Below are positions 1 to 5,743 of a stretch of 5,967 nucleotides of DNA, one piece after another. The notes beneath the pieces are model-generated. The model ran no database searches and was not told the DNA's origin. It was given only the letters and a program-made list of their open reading frames with translations. The stretch spans positions 1-5,967 of the forward strand of contig JAEDLN010000150.1 in NCBI GenBank assembly GCA_016295275.1, given 5' to 3'. Source of the stretch: Kiritimatiellia bacterium (GTDB lineage: Bacteria; Verrucomicrobiota; Kiritimatiellia; RFP12; UBA3636). How positions within the stretch are numbered: position 1 is the first letter of the stretch; every line of letters begins with the position of its first letter. The position numbers were made by a program, and so were the translations under genes.

Positions 1-60
1 GGGACGCGGCGAGGGGGCACGAGGGGGTGCGAGGGGTGTACGCGGCGGGGCGGGGAAAAG
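1..60. repeat. G-rich intergenic DNA with three 10-bp tandem repeat units
   Basis: Three consecutive 10-bp units begin CGAGGGG: 10-19, 20-29 and 30-39. The first two differ only in their last two bases and the third is slightly diverged. A further G-rich stretch at 44-55 adds two G4 runs separated by a single C. In all, five runs of at least four G lie on the plus strand between 13 and 55, enough to predict a possible G-quadruplex. No gene is visible. The element ends just before the promoter of the efflux operon. Its function is unknown; it may be the end of a longer repeat tract that starts outside the window. Confidence 0.6.
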
Positions 61-66
61 AAACGA

Positions 67-95
67 TTGACAAAATGAATTTATATTCATATTCT
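67..95 (+). promoter_or_regulatory. Sigma70-type promoter of the efflux operon
   Basis: A perfect -35 hexamer TTGACA (67-72) is followed after exactly 17 bp by TATTCT (90-95), which keeps the T-A-T and final T of the -10 consensus. The stretch between and after is AT-rich, in sharp contrast to the G-rich DNA before it. Transcription would start near 102, giving a leader of about 22 nt with the Shine-Dalgarno AGGAGG at 113-118, 5 nt before the GTG start at 124. No other promoter is evident before the following three genes, so this one probably drives all four. Confidence 0.75.
75..90. promoter_or_regulatory. Inverted repeat in promoter spacer, candidate operator
   Basis: ATGAAT (75-80) and ATTCAT (85-90) form a perfect 6-bp inverted repeat around the 4-bp centre TTAT. 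It fills the spacer between the -35 and -10 boxes and touches the first base of the -10. A dimeric repressor of the TetR or MarR type bound here would block RNA polymerase, which is common for efflux operons. No regulator gene is in the window, and short AT-rich palindromes can arise by chance, so the operator role is inference. Confidence 0.35.
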
Positions 96-123
96 TAAAT
101 CCGCATTCAGTCAGGAGGTATTC

Positions 124-1116
124 GTGAAGAAAATTACGATTCGGTTATTCATTGTTCTTCTTGTTGCGATTCTTGTTGTTGTGTTGTGGCGCATGGTTCG
201 ACCTTCGGCGGCGGAGCAAGGGAATCATTTTGTCTATCAAACGGTTCCGGTCGTCCGCGGCGATGTCCAGTCGACCATTTCGGCCTCCGGCACGATTGAA
301 CCGGAGGAGCTTGTTGACGTCGGTGCTCAGGTCAGCGGCAAGATCGTATCGTTCGGTTTGGATACGGAAGGCGCCGAGGTCGATTATTGTTCCACGGTTA
401 CGAACGGCATGGTATTGGCGAAGATTGACGATGTCACATACCTTGCGGATTTGGACGTTGCGCGCGCGCAACTCAGCAATGCGGTTGCTTCGGTCACATC
501 TGCGAAGGCGTCGTTGGCGAAGGCGGAGGTGGATCTTTCGCATGCGAAGAAGGACTGGGACCGTGCGCAAAGGATTGGGGTCGGGCTCGCGCTTTCGCAG
601 AGCGATTACGATTCGTATCAAGCGACATACGAGAGTGCCGTAGCGGCCCGTGGCATGGAGGAAGCGTCGGTTTTGCAGGCGGATGCCGGCGTTGTACAGG
701 CGCGTGCGTCTGTCGAAAAAGCGGAGCGCAATTTGGATTATTGCACGATTACGGCGCCGGTTGACGGGACGGTCATCGACCGACGGGTGAATCTCGGGCA
801 GACGGTTGTCTCGAGCATGTCGGCGTCCTCTCTCTTTTTGGTGGCGAAGGATTTACGGCATGTCCGGATTTGGGCGGCGGTCAACGAGGCGGATGTCGGA
901 TCGCTGTATGAGGGTCAGCCGGTATCCTTTACGATTGACACCTTTCCCGGCAAGCGGTTTGCGGGAACGGTACGGAGGGTTCGACTCAATGCGACCATTA
1001 CGTCGAATGTCGTGACGTACACGGTGGAGATCGACACGGAGAATCCCGATCGGGTTTTGTTGCCGTATTTGACGGCGAATGTCGAGTTCATTACCGGTTC
1101 TGCAGAGCGAGCGTAG
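124..1116 (+). CDS. macA: MacA-like periplasmic adaptor (HlyD/RND-MFP family), C-terminally truncated by frameshift
   Basis: Periplasmic adaptor subunit of a MacAB-TolC-type pump; it would bridge the inner-membrane transporter and outer-membrane channel. The GTG start is set by AGGAGG at 113-118 and by the membrane anchor that follows at once (about residues 7-22, no cleavage site seen). Then come the first lipoyl half (about 51-108, with SGKIVSFG and MVLAKIDD), a long Ala/Glu/Lys/Gln-rich coiled-coil hairpin (about 110-203), the second lipoyl half (about 204-230, TITAPVDGTVIDR then VNLGQTVV) and the beta-barrel (about 235-325, ending LLPYLTANVEF). The frame stops at 1114-1116 after 330 aa, whereas relatives continue for a further membrane-proximal domain. 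That missing part lies in the -1 frame downstream (see 1110-1385). As written, the protein lacks the domain that seats on MacB and may be inactive. Family assignment is firm; the symbol rests on the MacB-type neighbours. Confidence 0.85.
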   Translation: MKKITIRLFIVLLVAILVVVLWRMVRPSAAEQGNHFVYQTVPVVRGDVQSTISASGTIEPEELVDVGAQVSGKIVSFGLDTEGAEVDYCSTVTNGMVLAKIDDVTYLADLDVARAQLSNAVASVTSAKASLAKAEVDLSHAKKDWDRAQRIGVGLALSQSDYDSYQATYESAVAARGMEEASVLQADAGVVQARASVEKAERNLDYCTITAPVDGTVIDRRVNLGQTVVSSMSASSLFLVAKDLRHVRIWAAVNEADVGSLYEGQPVSFTIDTFPGKRFAGTVRRVRLNATITSNVVTYTVEIDTENPDRVLLPYLTANVEFITGSAERA

Positions 1117-1385
1117 CGGTTCCGGAAGGCGAGGCGCAGACGCTGATTTGGCTTGCACCCGAGCAGCCCGGCGGCAAGCCGCGGCCGGTTCCCGTCCGGC
1201 TTCTTCTGAACAATGGGGCTGACGCTGCCGTCGAGCCATTGGAAAGCGGCATGCTTGCGGAGGGGGCTCAAGTCGTGACGCATGAGATTGCCGTGACGGC
1301 GAAGACGCAGGCGAAAAGCGGGAGCGGCGGGACGGACAATCCGTTTTTGCCGAAAATGCCCAAACCGCCCAAAGGTCCGCGCTAA
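1110..1385 (+). pseudogene. Detached C-terminal part of the macA-like adaptor, in the -1 frame
   Basis: Reading from the base before the macA stop in the -1 frame gives an open stretch of 91 codons to the TAA at 1383-1385. It begins SVAVPEGEAQTLIWLAPE and contains GGKPRPVPVRL, then GMLAEGAQVVTHE, and ends NPFLPKMPKPPKGPR. These match what I recall of the membrane-proximal domain and Pro-rich tail of MacA-like adaptors: a TVWVL-like strand, a K-P-x-PVPV-x-L strand and a D-L-x-E-G-D-x-VV motif. It has no start codon or ribosome site of its own. Joined to the first 329 residues it would give about 420 aa, a normal family length. The segment between the VP motif and the IW strand looks short, since relatives carry a VPNAALRW-like strand and loop there, so a small deletion may have caused the shift. 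A sequencing or assembly error is the main alternative. Confidence 0.75.
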
Positions 1386-1424
1386 CCGGGCGGTTGTCTG
1401 ACGCATGGGTCGAAAGGAGGAGAT

Positions 1425-2126
1425 ATGCCTGCGCTTTTGGAGTTGGAAGACTTGGTCAAGACCTATCATTTATCGGGCGGAATTGACGTACCGGTTCTCA
1501 AGGGTGTGAGTTTGCGCGTTGAGAAAGGGGATTTGGTTGCGTTGATGGGGGCGTCCGGATCCGGAAAGTCGACGCTCATGAACATTTTGGGTTTTTTGGA
1601 TACACCGACGTCGGGAACGTATCGTTTTGACGGGCGGGATGTTTCCCGGCTCAGCGAGGATGAGCGAGCGGATGTCCGGGCGGCGCGCATCGGGTTTGTT
1701 TTCCAGAGTTTCAATTTGTTGGCCCGGACGTCTGCGCTTCAAAATGTCCTGATGCCGTTGGAGTATCATCGCGGTGTCCGGCGTCGGCGTTCCGAGGAAC
1801 GCGACCGGGCGGTCCGGTTGTTGGAAATGCTGGGTTTGGAGGGGCGTCTCGACCATACGCCGGCCCAGCTTTCCGGCGGGCAGCAGCAGCGTGTTGCCAT
1901 TGCGCGTTCCCTCATTAACCAGCCGGACATTCTGTTTGCGGACGAACCGACCGGCAACCTTGATTCCGTAACGACGGTGGAGATTCTCCGGATGTTCCAG
2001 CGGCTAAATACGGAGCAAGGAATCACCATCGTCCTTGTCACGCACGATGCGGAAGTCTGCGATTACGCCAAACGCACGATCCACATTCGCGACGGTCTGG
2101 TCGCACCCGACATGCCATCTTCCTAA
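1425..2126 (+). CDS. MacB-type ABC transporter ATP-binding protein
   Basis: Cytoplasmic ATPase of a MacB/LolD-type transporter, 233 aa, a usual length for a stand-alone subunit. All motifs are intact: Walker A GASGSGKST (42-50), Q-loop Gln94 in FVFQSFNLL, ABC signature LSGGQ (149-153), Walker B ILFADE (169-174, catalytic Glu174), D-loop NLDS (178-181) and H-loop His207 in VTHD. The FQSFNLL and DEPTGNLDS wording is typical of the MacB/LolD/FtsE subfamily. The ATG at 1425 has a strong AAAGGAGG at 1413-1420, 4 nt upstream. It starts 39 nt after the macA C-terminal frame ends, and the permease gene begins 16 nt after its stop. In E. coli MacB this domain is fused to the permease; here it is a separate gene. 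LolD is an alternative by sequence alone, but an adaptor and an outer-membrane channel in the same operon favour a MacB role. Confidence 0.93.
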   Translation: MPALLELEDLVKTYHLSGGIDVPVLKGVSLRVEKGDLVALMGASGSGKSTLMNILGFLDTPTSGTYRFDGRDVSRLSEDERADVRAARIGFVFQSFNLLARTSALQNVLMPLEYHRGVRRRRSEERDRAVRLLEMLGLEGRLDHTPAQLSGGQQQRVAIARSLINQPDILFADEPTGNLDSVTTVEILRMFQRLNTEQGITIVLVTHDAEVCDYAKRTIHIRDGLVAPDMPSS

Positions 2127-2142
2127 CTTCTGTTTTTCTTCC

Positions 2143-3498
2143 ATGATTCCGCAAGTCATTCAAACGGCGTTTATCGCCTTGGGTCGCAACGTCACACGCA
2201 CGTTGTTGACCATGTTGGGCATCATCATCGGCATTGCCGCCGTGATTACGATGATGGAGATCGGCAATGGCGCCTCGCGCCAGATTTCCGCCTCCATTTC
2301 GAACATGGGGTCCAACATGCTCCTTATTTTCCCGCGGGCGTTGAGTACGGCAGGCGTTTCGGTCGGTTCCGGAACGGGTATTACGCTCACCAGTTCCGAT
2401 TGCGATGCCATTGTCCGCGAGTGTCCCTCGGTACGAGCTGCAACGCCTGTTGTGCGCGGCACGTCGGTTCAGGCCATTCACGGCTCCTTCAACTGGTCTC
2501 CGGGGCGTGTCGATTCGGGGTCCGAGGCGTATTTCGACGTAAACGAATGGAGTTTCGAGGATGGCGAAGGGTTCTCGGCGCGCGACGTTTCGGCGGCGGA
2601 GACGGTCTGTGTCGTCGGCGAGACGATTGTCGAAAACCTCTTTGAAAAAGGGGAGAGTGCCGTTGGTGCCCGCATCCGGCTTAACAATGTTCCGTTTACG
2701 ATTGTCGGTGTTCTTTCGCCGAAGGGCGCCAATCTGATGGGAATGGACCAAAACGACCTCATTGTCGTACCATGGACGACGATGCGCAATCGTCTTTCGC
2801 GCGGGGGCGGGCTTGCAAAGACGTCGTCCGGCACCTCTTCGTACAAGCGTGGCGACCTCTATTCTCTTTCATCGGTTTCTCTTTATCCGGAACGGGATAC
2901 TACGCAGACCTCGAACTACCTGATGCCGATCCGCTTCTACAATGTCAATTCCATCATGTGTTCGGCGGTTTCTCCGGAACGCATTTCGACGGCCATTGAA
3001 GAAATTACCGATTTGCTGCGTGCGCGGCATCGTATTCAAGAAGGCGGCGAGAGCGATTTCGAGATTCGGGACATGTCCGAGTTGCTTTCCATCTTGACTT
3101 CCACCTCGACGCTGATGACATCGCTTCTCTTGATCGTTGCGCTGATTTCGCTCATTGTCGGTGGCGTCGGCATCATGAACATCATGCTGGTTTCCGTAAC
3201 GGAGCGCACCCGTGAAATCGGGTTGCGCATGGCGGTAGGCGCTCGCGGACGCGATATTCTGACGCAGTTTCTGGTCGAATCGTTGCTGTTGTGTCTGGTC
3301 GGCGGCTTCATTGGCGTGGCGTTCGGGCGCGGGGTTTCGATGTTGATTTCGCATGTCAAGCATTGGCCGGTATCGCCTTCGTGGGAAGCGATTTTGCTCA
3401 GTGTCGCCGTTTCCGCAGCCATTGGCATCGGCTTTGGTTTCTATCCCGCCTGGCGTGCCTCTCGCCTCAATCCCATCGACGCGCTTCATTACGAGTAG
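2143..3498 (+). CDS. MacB-type ABC transporter permease
   Basis: Inner-membrane subunit, 451 aa, with the MacB/FtsX topology. One transmembrane helix lies near the N-terminus (about 20-38, LLTMLGIIIGIAAVITMM), followed by a large periplasmic domain (about 43-320) and three C-terminal helices (about 325-347, 376-396, 414-436). The first helix leads into GNGASRQISASISNMGSNML, the usual start of the periplasmic MacB_PCD domain. The cytoplasmic loop after helix 2 has VTERTREIGLRMAVGA, the conserved ATPase-contact (coupling) loop, and the end has PAWRASRLNPIDALHYE. The ATG at 2143 is chosen because it gives the canonical N-terminus; the frame stays open further upstream but only inside the ATPase gene. 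No Shine-Dalgarno precedes it: the 16-nt gap is pyrimidine-rich, suggesting translational coupling. About 47 residues (220-266) rich in Ser, Thr, Tyr and Gly form an insert relative to E. coli MacB. Confidence 0.92.
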   Translation: MIPQVIQTAFIALGRNVTRTLLTMLGIIIGIAAVITMMEIGNGASRQISASISNMGSNMLLIFPRALSTAGVSVGSGTGITLTSSDCDAIVRECPSVRAATPVVRGTSVQAIHGSFNWSPGRVDSGSEAYFDVNEWSFEDGEGFSARDVSAAETVCVVGETIVENLFEKGESAVGARIRLNNVPFTIVGVLSPKGANLMGMDQNDLIVVPWTTMRNRLSRGGGLAKTSSGTSSYKRGDLYSLSSVSLYPERDTTQTSNYLMPIRFYNVNSIMCSAVSPERISTAIEEITDLLRARHRIQEGGESDFEIRDMSELLSILTSTSTLMTSLLLIVALISLIVGGVGIMNIMLVSVTERTREIGLRMAVGARGRDILTQFLVESLLLCLVGGFIGVAFGRGVSMLISHVKHWPVSPSWEAILLSVAVSAAIGIGFGFYPAWRASRLNPIDALHYE

Positions 3499-3536
3499 GC
3501 GCATTCTTTCACCCATCCATCGATCTTTTTTTCGCT

Positions 3537-4919
3537 ATGAACTTTTTGGGAAAGCTGGCACCTGTTCTCCTGCTTCCGTTGAGCGGGTGCATTCTCGGTC
3601 CGGACTACGAACGTCCGGAGATGCGCTTTGATTTGCCGGGTTACCGGGCAACGCCGACGGGCGAAGTCGACGGATCGCCCGCGGCGACGGTGGAAAGTCC
3701 GTACAAAGCCGGTTGGAACGATCCGGTTCTGGTATCGCTTCTAGCGGATGCGGCAGCGTCCAATTTGACCATTCGCGCGGCCTTTTCGCGGCTCGAGCAG
3801 TCGCGTGCAACGCTTGCCGAAACACGCGCGGCCTTTTGGCCGACCGTGGGTGTTTCCGGATCGGGAACGCGCCGTCGCGCCTACGATCCGGATGCCACGG
3901 CATCCTCTTATGCGGGCGATCTTTCCGCCGGTTGGGAGTTGGACATCTTTGGAAAGAACCGCCGGCTTTCCGAGATCTCGGAGCAGGAGTATCTCCGTGC
4001 GGGGCTTTCGGTAGAAGACGCGCAGCAGGCGGTCGCCTCCGAGATCGCATTGGATTACATCCAATACCGCTATGCGCAAGCCGACCTTGCCCTTGCGTTG
4101 GAAACGCTCGACACGCTTGAAGCCACGGCGAAGATTGCGCATGCCCGCAAAGCCTCCGGATTTGTGGCGGGCAGCGAAGCCGATGCGGCGGATGCGTCCA
4201 TTGCGACGGCGCGTGCCGACATTCCGGCGAAGCAAGCGGCTGTTTCCGTTGCCAAGCGTGCGCTCGAGCAGCTGTGTGCCTTGCCGCCCTTTGCGTTGGA
4301 CGAACGCCTTGCATCGGTGTCCGGCATTCCGCAAGCGGCCGTTCCGCCGCGGGATTTGCCGGCCAATCTGCTTTCGCGCCGTCCGGACGTCCGACAAGCC
4401 GAATGCACCCTTCATGCGGCAACGGCCCAGATTGGGGTTGCGAGGGCCGCGCGCTATCCCTCGATCGACCTCTCTGCCGGAGCGGCTGTTTCTGCGGCTG
4501 CGCTTTCCTCGTGGTCTGCGGCGCTCAAATCGCTTTCCTTTGGCGGTTCTGTTGCGCTTCCGCTCTTTCGGGGCGGCGCCTTGCGTGCGGCGGAAAAGCG
4601 GGCCCAAGCGGAAGCGGAGGAGGCGCTTCTCGGCTTTCACGATCTTGTTTTGCAAGCCGTCCACGAAGCGCAGAACAACTGGACCGAATGGGCGTCTCTC
4701 GCCGCGCGGCGCAGCGAATTGGAAACAGCCGTCGAGGCCAGTCGTCGCGCCTATGAAGCCGCCGTTTCGCTCTACGAAGCGGGAAAGGTCGACTATACGG
4801 ATGTCGTTTCGCGCCAAAGCGCGTACATTTCCGCGCGTGCTGCCCGGCTGAATCAGGAAGCGCAATATGCCTCGCAGACCGTTCGGCTCGCAAAGTCGCT
4901 CGGGTTTTCCGTCGATTAG
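3537..4919 (+). CDS. Outer-membrane efflux lipoprotein, NodT/TolC family
   Basis: Outer-membrane channel of the tripartite pump, 460 aa, a usual length for NodT/OprM-type factors. The start at 3537 gives a lipoprotein signal peptide: MNFLGK, a Leu-rich core and the lipobox LSGC with the lipidated Cys18. The sequence continues with LGPDYERPE, typical for the start of mature OprM-like proteins. Two similar halves each carry a coiled-coil plus beta-strand unit. Landmarks are the W-x-DPVL-x-x-L start (about residue 61), WELDIFG (133-139), LLSRRPDV (278-285) and GGSVALPLFRGG. The frame is open upstream into the permease gene, but only the 3537 start yields the signal peptide. The leader (3499-3536) is pyrimidine-rich and has no Shine-Dalgarno. 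Its TAG overlaps the coaB TAA by 4 bp on the other strand. Family and location are secure; the substrate is unknown. Confidence 0.92.
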   Translation: MNFLGKLAPVLLLPLSGCILGPDYERPEMRFDLPGYRATPTGEVDGSPAATVESPYKAGWNDPVLVSLLADAAASNLTIRAAFSRLEQSRATLAETRAAFWPTVGVSGSGTRRRAYDPDATASSYAGDLSAGWELDIFGKNRRLSEISEQEYLRAGLSVEDAQQAVASEIALDYIQYRYAQADLALALETLDTLEATAKIAHARKASGFVAGSEADAADASIATARADIPAKQAAVSVAKRALEQLCALPPFALDERLASVSGIPQAAVPPRDLPANLLSRRPDVRQAECTLHAATAQIGVARAARYPSIDLSAGAAVSAAALSSWSAALKSLSFGGSVALPLFRGGALRAAEKRAQAEAEEALLGFHDLVLQAVHEAQNNWTEWASLAARRSELETAVEASRRAYEAAVSLYEAGKVDYTDVVSRQSAYISARAARLNQEAQYASQTVRLAKSLGFSVD

Positions 4920-5557
4920 CGTTTTTGCATTTCCGCTTCCATGCGGGCGATGATGCGTTGTGCCGTCTCGGCTTTGCTGAGCATGGGCAGCGTTTCCGCT
5001 GTTGCATTTGGTGCGAGGAGCGTCACGATGTTCGTATCGGTTTCAAAGCCGGCGCCGGGCTGCGTGACATCGTTGGCCACGATGAGATCGAGTCCCTTTC
5101 GGTGGAGTTTTTCGGCGGCGGACGCGAGCACATCGTTTGTTTCAGCCGCAAAACCGACGAAGAACCGGTGTTCTTTGAGCGGGCGAATGGCGGCAAGGAT
5201 ATCGGGGTTTGGAACCAGTTCGAGCGTGGAACCCAGTTCTCCCTTGTGGCATTTCCGGTCGAATCGTCGGGCGGGGCGAAAATCCGCCACGGCGGCCGTC
5301 ATGACGAGCGCATCGGCGACGGGTAGGAATTGTTGCACGGCGTCGAGCATTTCTAGAGCAGAAACGACCGGGCGGAACGCATGAAGATGTTCGGGAGGCT
5401 GCAGGAATGTAGGCCCGGAAATCAGCGTAACCGAATGACCGGCGTCGATTGCGGCTTCTGCAATGGCGTAGCCCATTTTTCCCGTAGAGCGATTGCTTAA
5501 AAAACGAACGGGATCGATAAATTCGCGTGTCGGACCCGCTGTAACCAGTATCTGCAT
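4916..5557 (-). CDS. coaB: Stand-alone phosphopantothenate-cysteine ligase (CoaB / DFP C-terminal domain)
   Basis: Second half of the CoaBC (Dfp) reaction pair in coenzyme A synthesis: it joins 4'-phosphopantothenate and cysteine using a nucleotide triphosphate, in the cytoplasm. The 213-aa protein is only the ligase domain; the CoaC flavoprotein decarboxylase is absent here. Visible motifs are ILVTAGPTREFIDPVRFLSN (3-22, Asn22 aligning with the conserved Asn of SNHSSGKMG in E. coli), STGKMG (24-29), AAVADFRP (88-95), NPDI (117-120), GFAAETND (135-142) and ANDVTQPGAGF (161-171). The usual K-x-K-K lid motif reads KCHK (102-105); Lys102 probably aligns with the catalytic lysine. The ATG at 5557 follows AGAGG by about 8 nt. 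The frame extends upstream to 5656, but through the terminator and tRNA, so that start is rejected. It converges on the efflux operon. It could be the second gene of a split coaC/coaB pair or a partner to a bifunctional copy elsewhere. Confidence 0.9.
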   Translation of the reverse strand: MQILVTAGPTREFIDPVRFLSNRSTGKMGYAIAEAAIDAGHSVTLISGPTFLQPPEHLHAFRPVVSALEMLDAVQQFLPVADALVMTAAVADFRPARRFDRKCHKGELGSTLELVPNPDILAAIRPLKEHRFFVGFAAETNDVLASAAEKLHRKGLDLIVANDVTQPGAGFETDTNIVTLLAPNATAETLPMLSKAETAQRIIARMEAEMQKR

Positions 5558-5580
5558 CGTAGAGCCTCTTTCTGTTCGGG

Positions 5581-5612
5581 AAAAGAAAAAAGACCCGGAG
5601 AAACTCCGAGCC
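5581..5612 (-). terminator. Intrinsic terminator after tRNA-Asn
   Basis: On the minus strand a 9-bp stem (5604-5612 with 5592-5600, including two G-T pairs) closes a 3-nt loop (5601-5603) and is followed by six T (5591-5586) within a longer T-rich tract to 5581. It begins 10 nt after the tRNA CCA end and lies 23 nt before the coaB start codon. It would end the tRNA transcript. On the plus strand the same stem is followed by only four T, so it may stop antisense read-through weakly. Confidence 0.8.
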
Positions 5613-5622
5613 CTTTTGCAAA

Positions 5623-5697
5623 TGGCTCCGGTGGCTGGATTCGAACCAGCGACCAAGGGATTAACAGTCCCCTGCGCTACCGCTACGCTACACCGGA
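5623..5697 (-). tRNA. tRNA-Asn (anticodon GTT), CCA encoded
   Basis: The minus strand folds as a full cloverleaf of 72 nt plus encoded CCA. The acceptor stem is TCCGGTG (5697-5691) paired with CACCGGA, followed by discriminator G and CCA (5625-5623). The D arm contains AGCGGTAGC, and the anticodon loop CTGTTAA has GTT at 5665-5663, reading Asn codons AAC and AAU. The T arm is GCTGG-TTCGAAT-CCAGC. Stems are well paired with no visible defects. The promoter at 5715-5743 and terminator at 5581-5612 make it a complete transcription unit. Confidence 0.97.
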
Positions 5698-5714
5698 ACG
5701 TGCGAACGGGCTAA

Positions 5715-5743
5715 AGGATAGCAGAGGCGCTACAATCCGTCAA
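5715..5743 (-). promoter_or_regulatory. Sigma70-type promoter of tRNA-Asn
   Basis: On the minus strand TTGACG (5743-5738) is followed after 17 bp by TATCCT (5720-5715), and the TG two bases before the -10 makes an extended -10. Transcription would begin near 5708, about 11 nt before the mature tRNA 5' end. Directly upstream of the -35 lies the AT-rich palindrome GGAAAATTTCC (5746-5756 on the plus strand), which may act as an UP-like element. GGAAA recurs at 5762, 5776 and 5794 with no helical phasing. Confidence 0.75.

Noticed and set aside
1095..1120. Programmed ribosomal frameshifting to make full-length MacA
   Set aside because: The -1 frame is the relevant one, but no X XXY YYZ slippery heptamer is present near the stop; an indel or sequence error is simpler.
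2035..2142. N-terminal extension of the permease
   Set aside because: It overlaps the end of the ATPase gene and has no membrane or domain character; the 2143 start gives the canonical MacB permease N-terminus.
3291..3536. Long N-terminal extension of the outer-membrane channel gene
   Set aside because: It lies inside the permease gene in another frame, and only the start at 3537 gives the lipoprotein signal and lipobox.
3741..4865. 374-codon antisense open frame within the channel gene
   Set aside because: Arg-rich, low-complexity translation with no family motifs; it is a shadow of the GC-biased channel gene.
5462..5480. Possible plus-strand terminator inside coaB (AATGGC with GCC-C-ATT, then T)
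   Set aside because: The stem is short and bulged, half AT, and more than 500 bp beyond the operon end; too weak to call.
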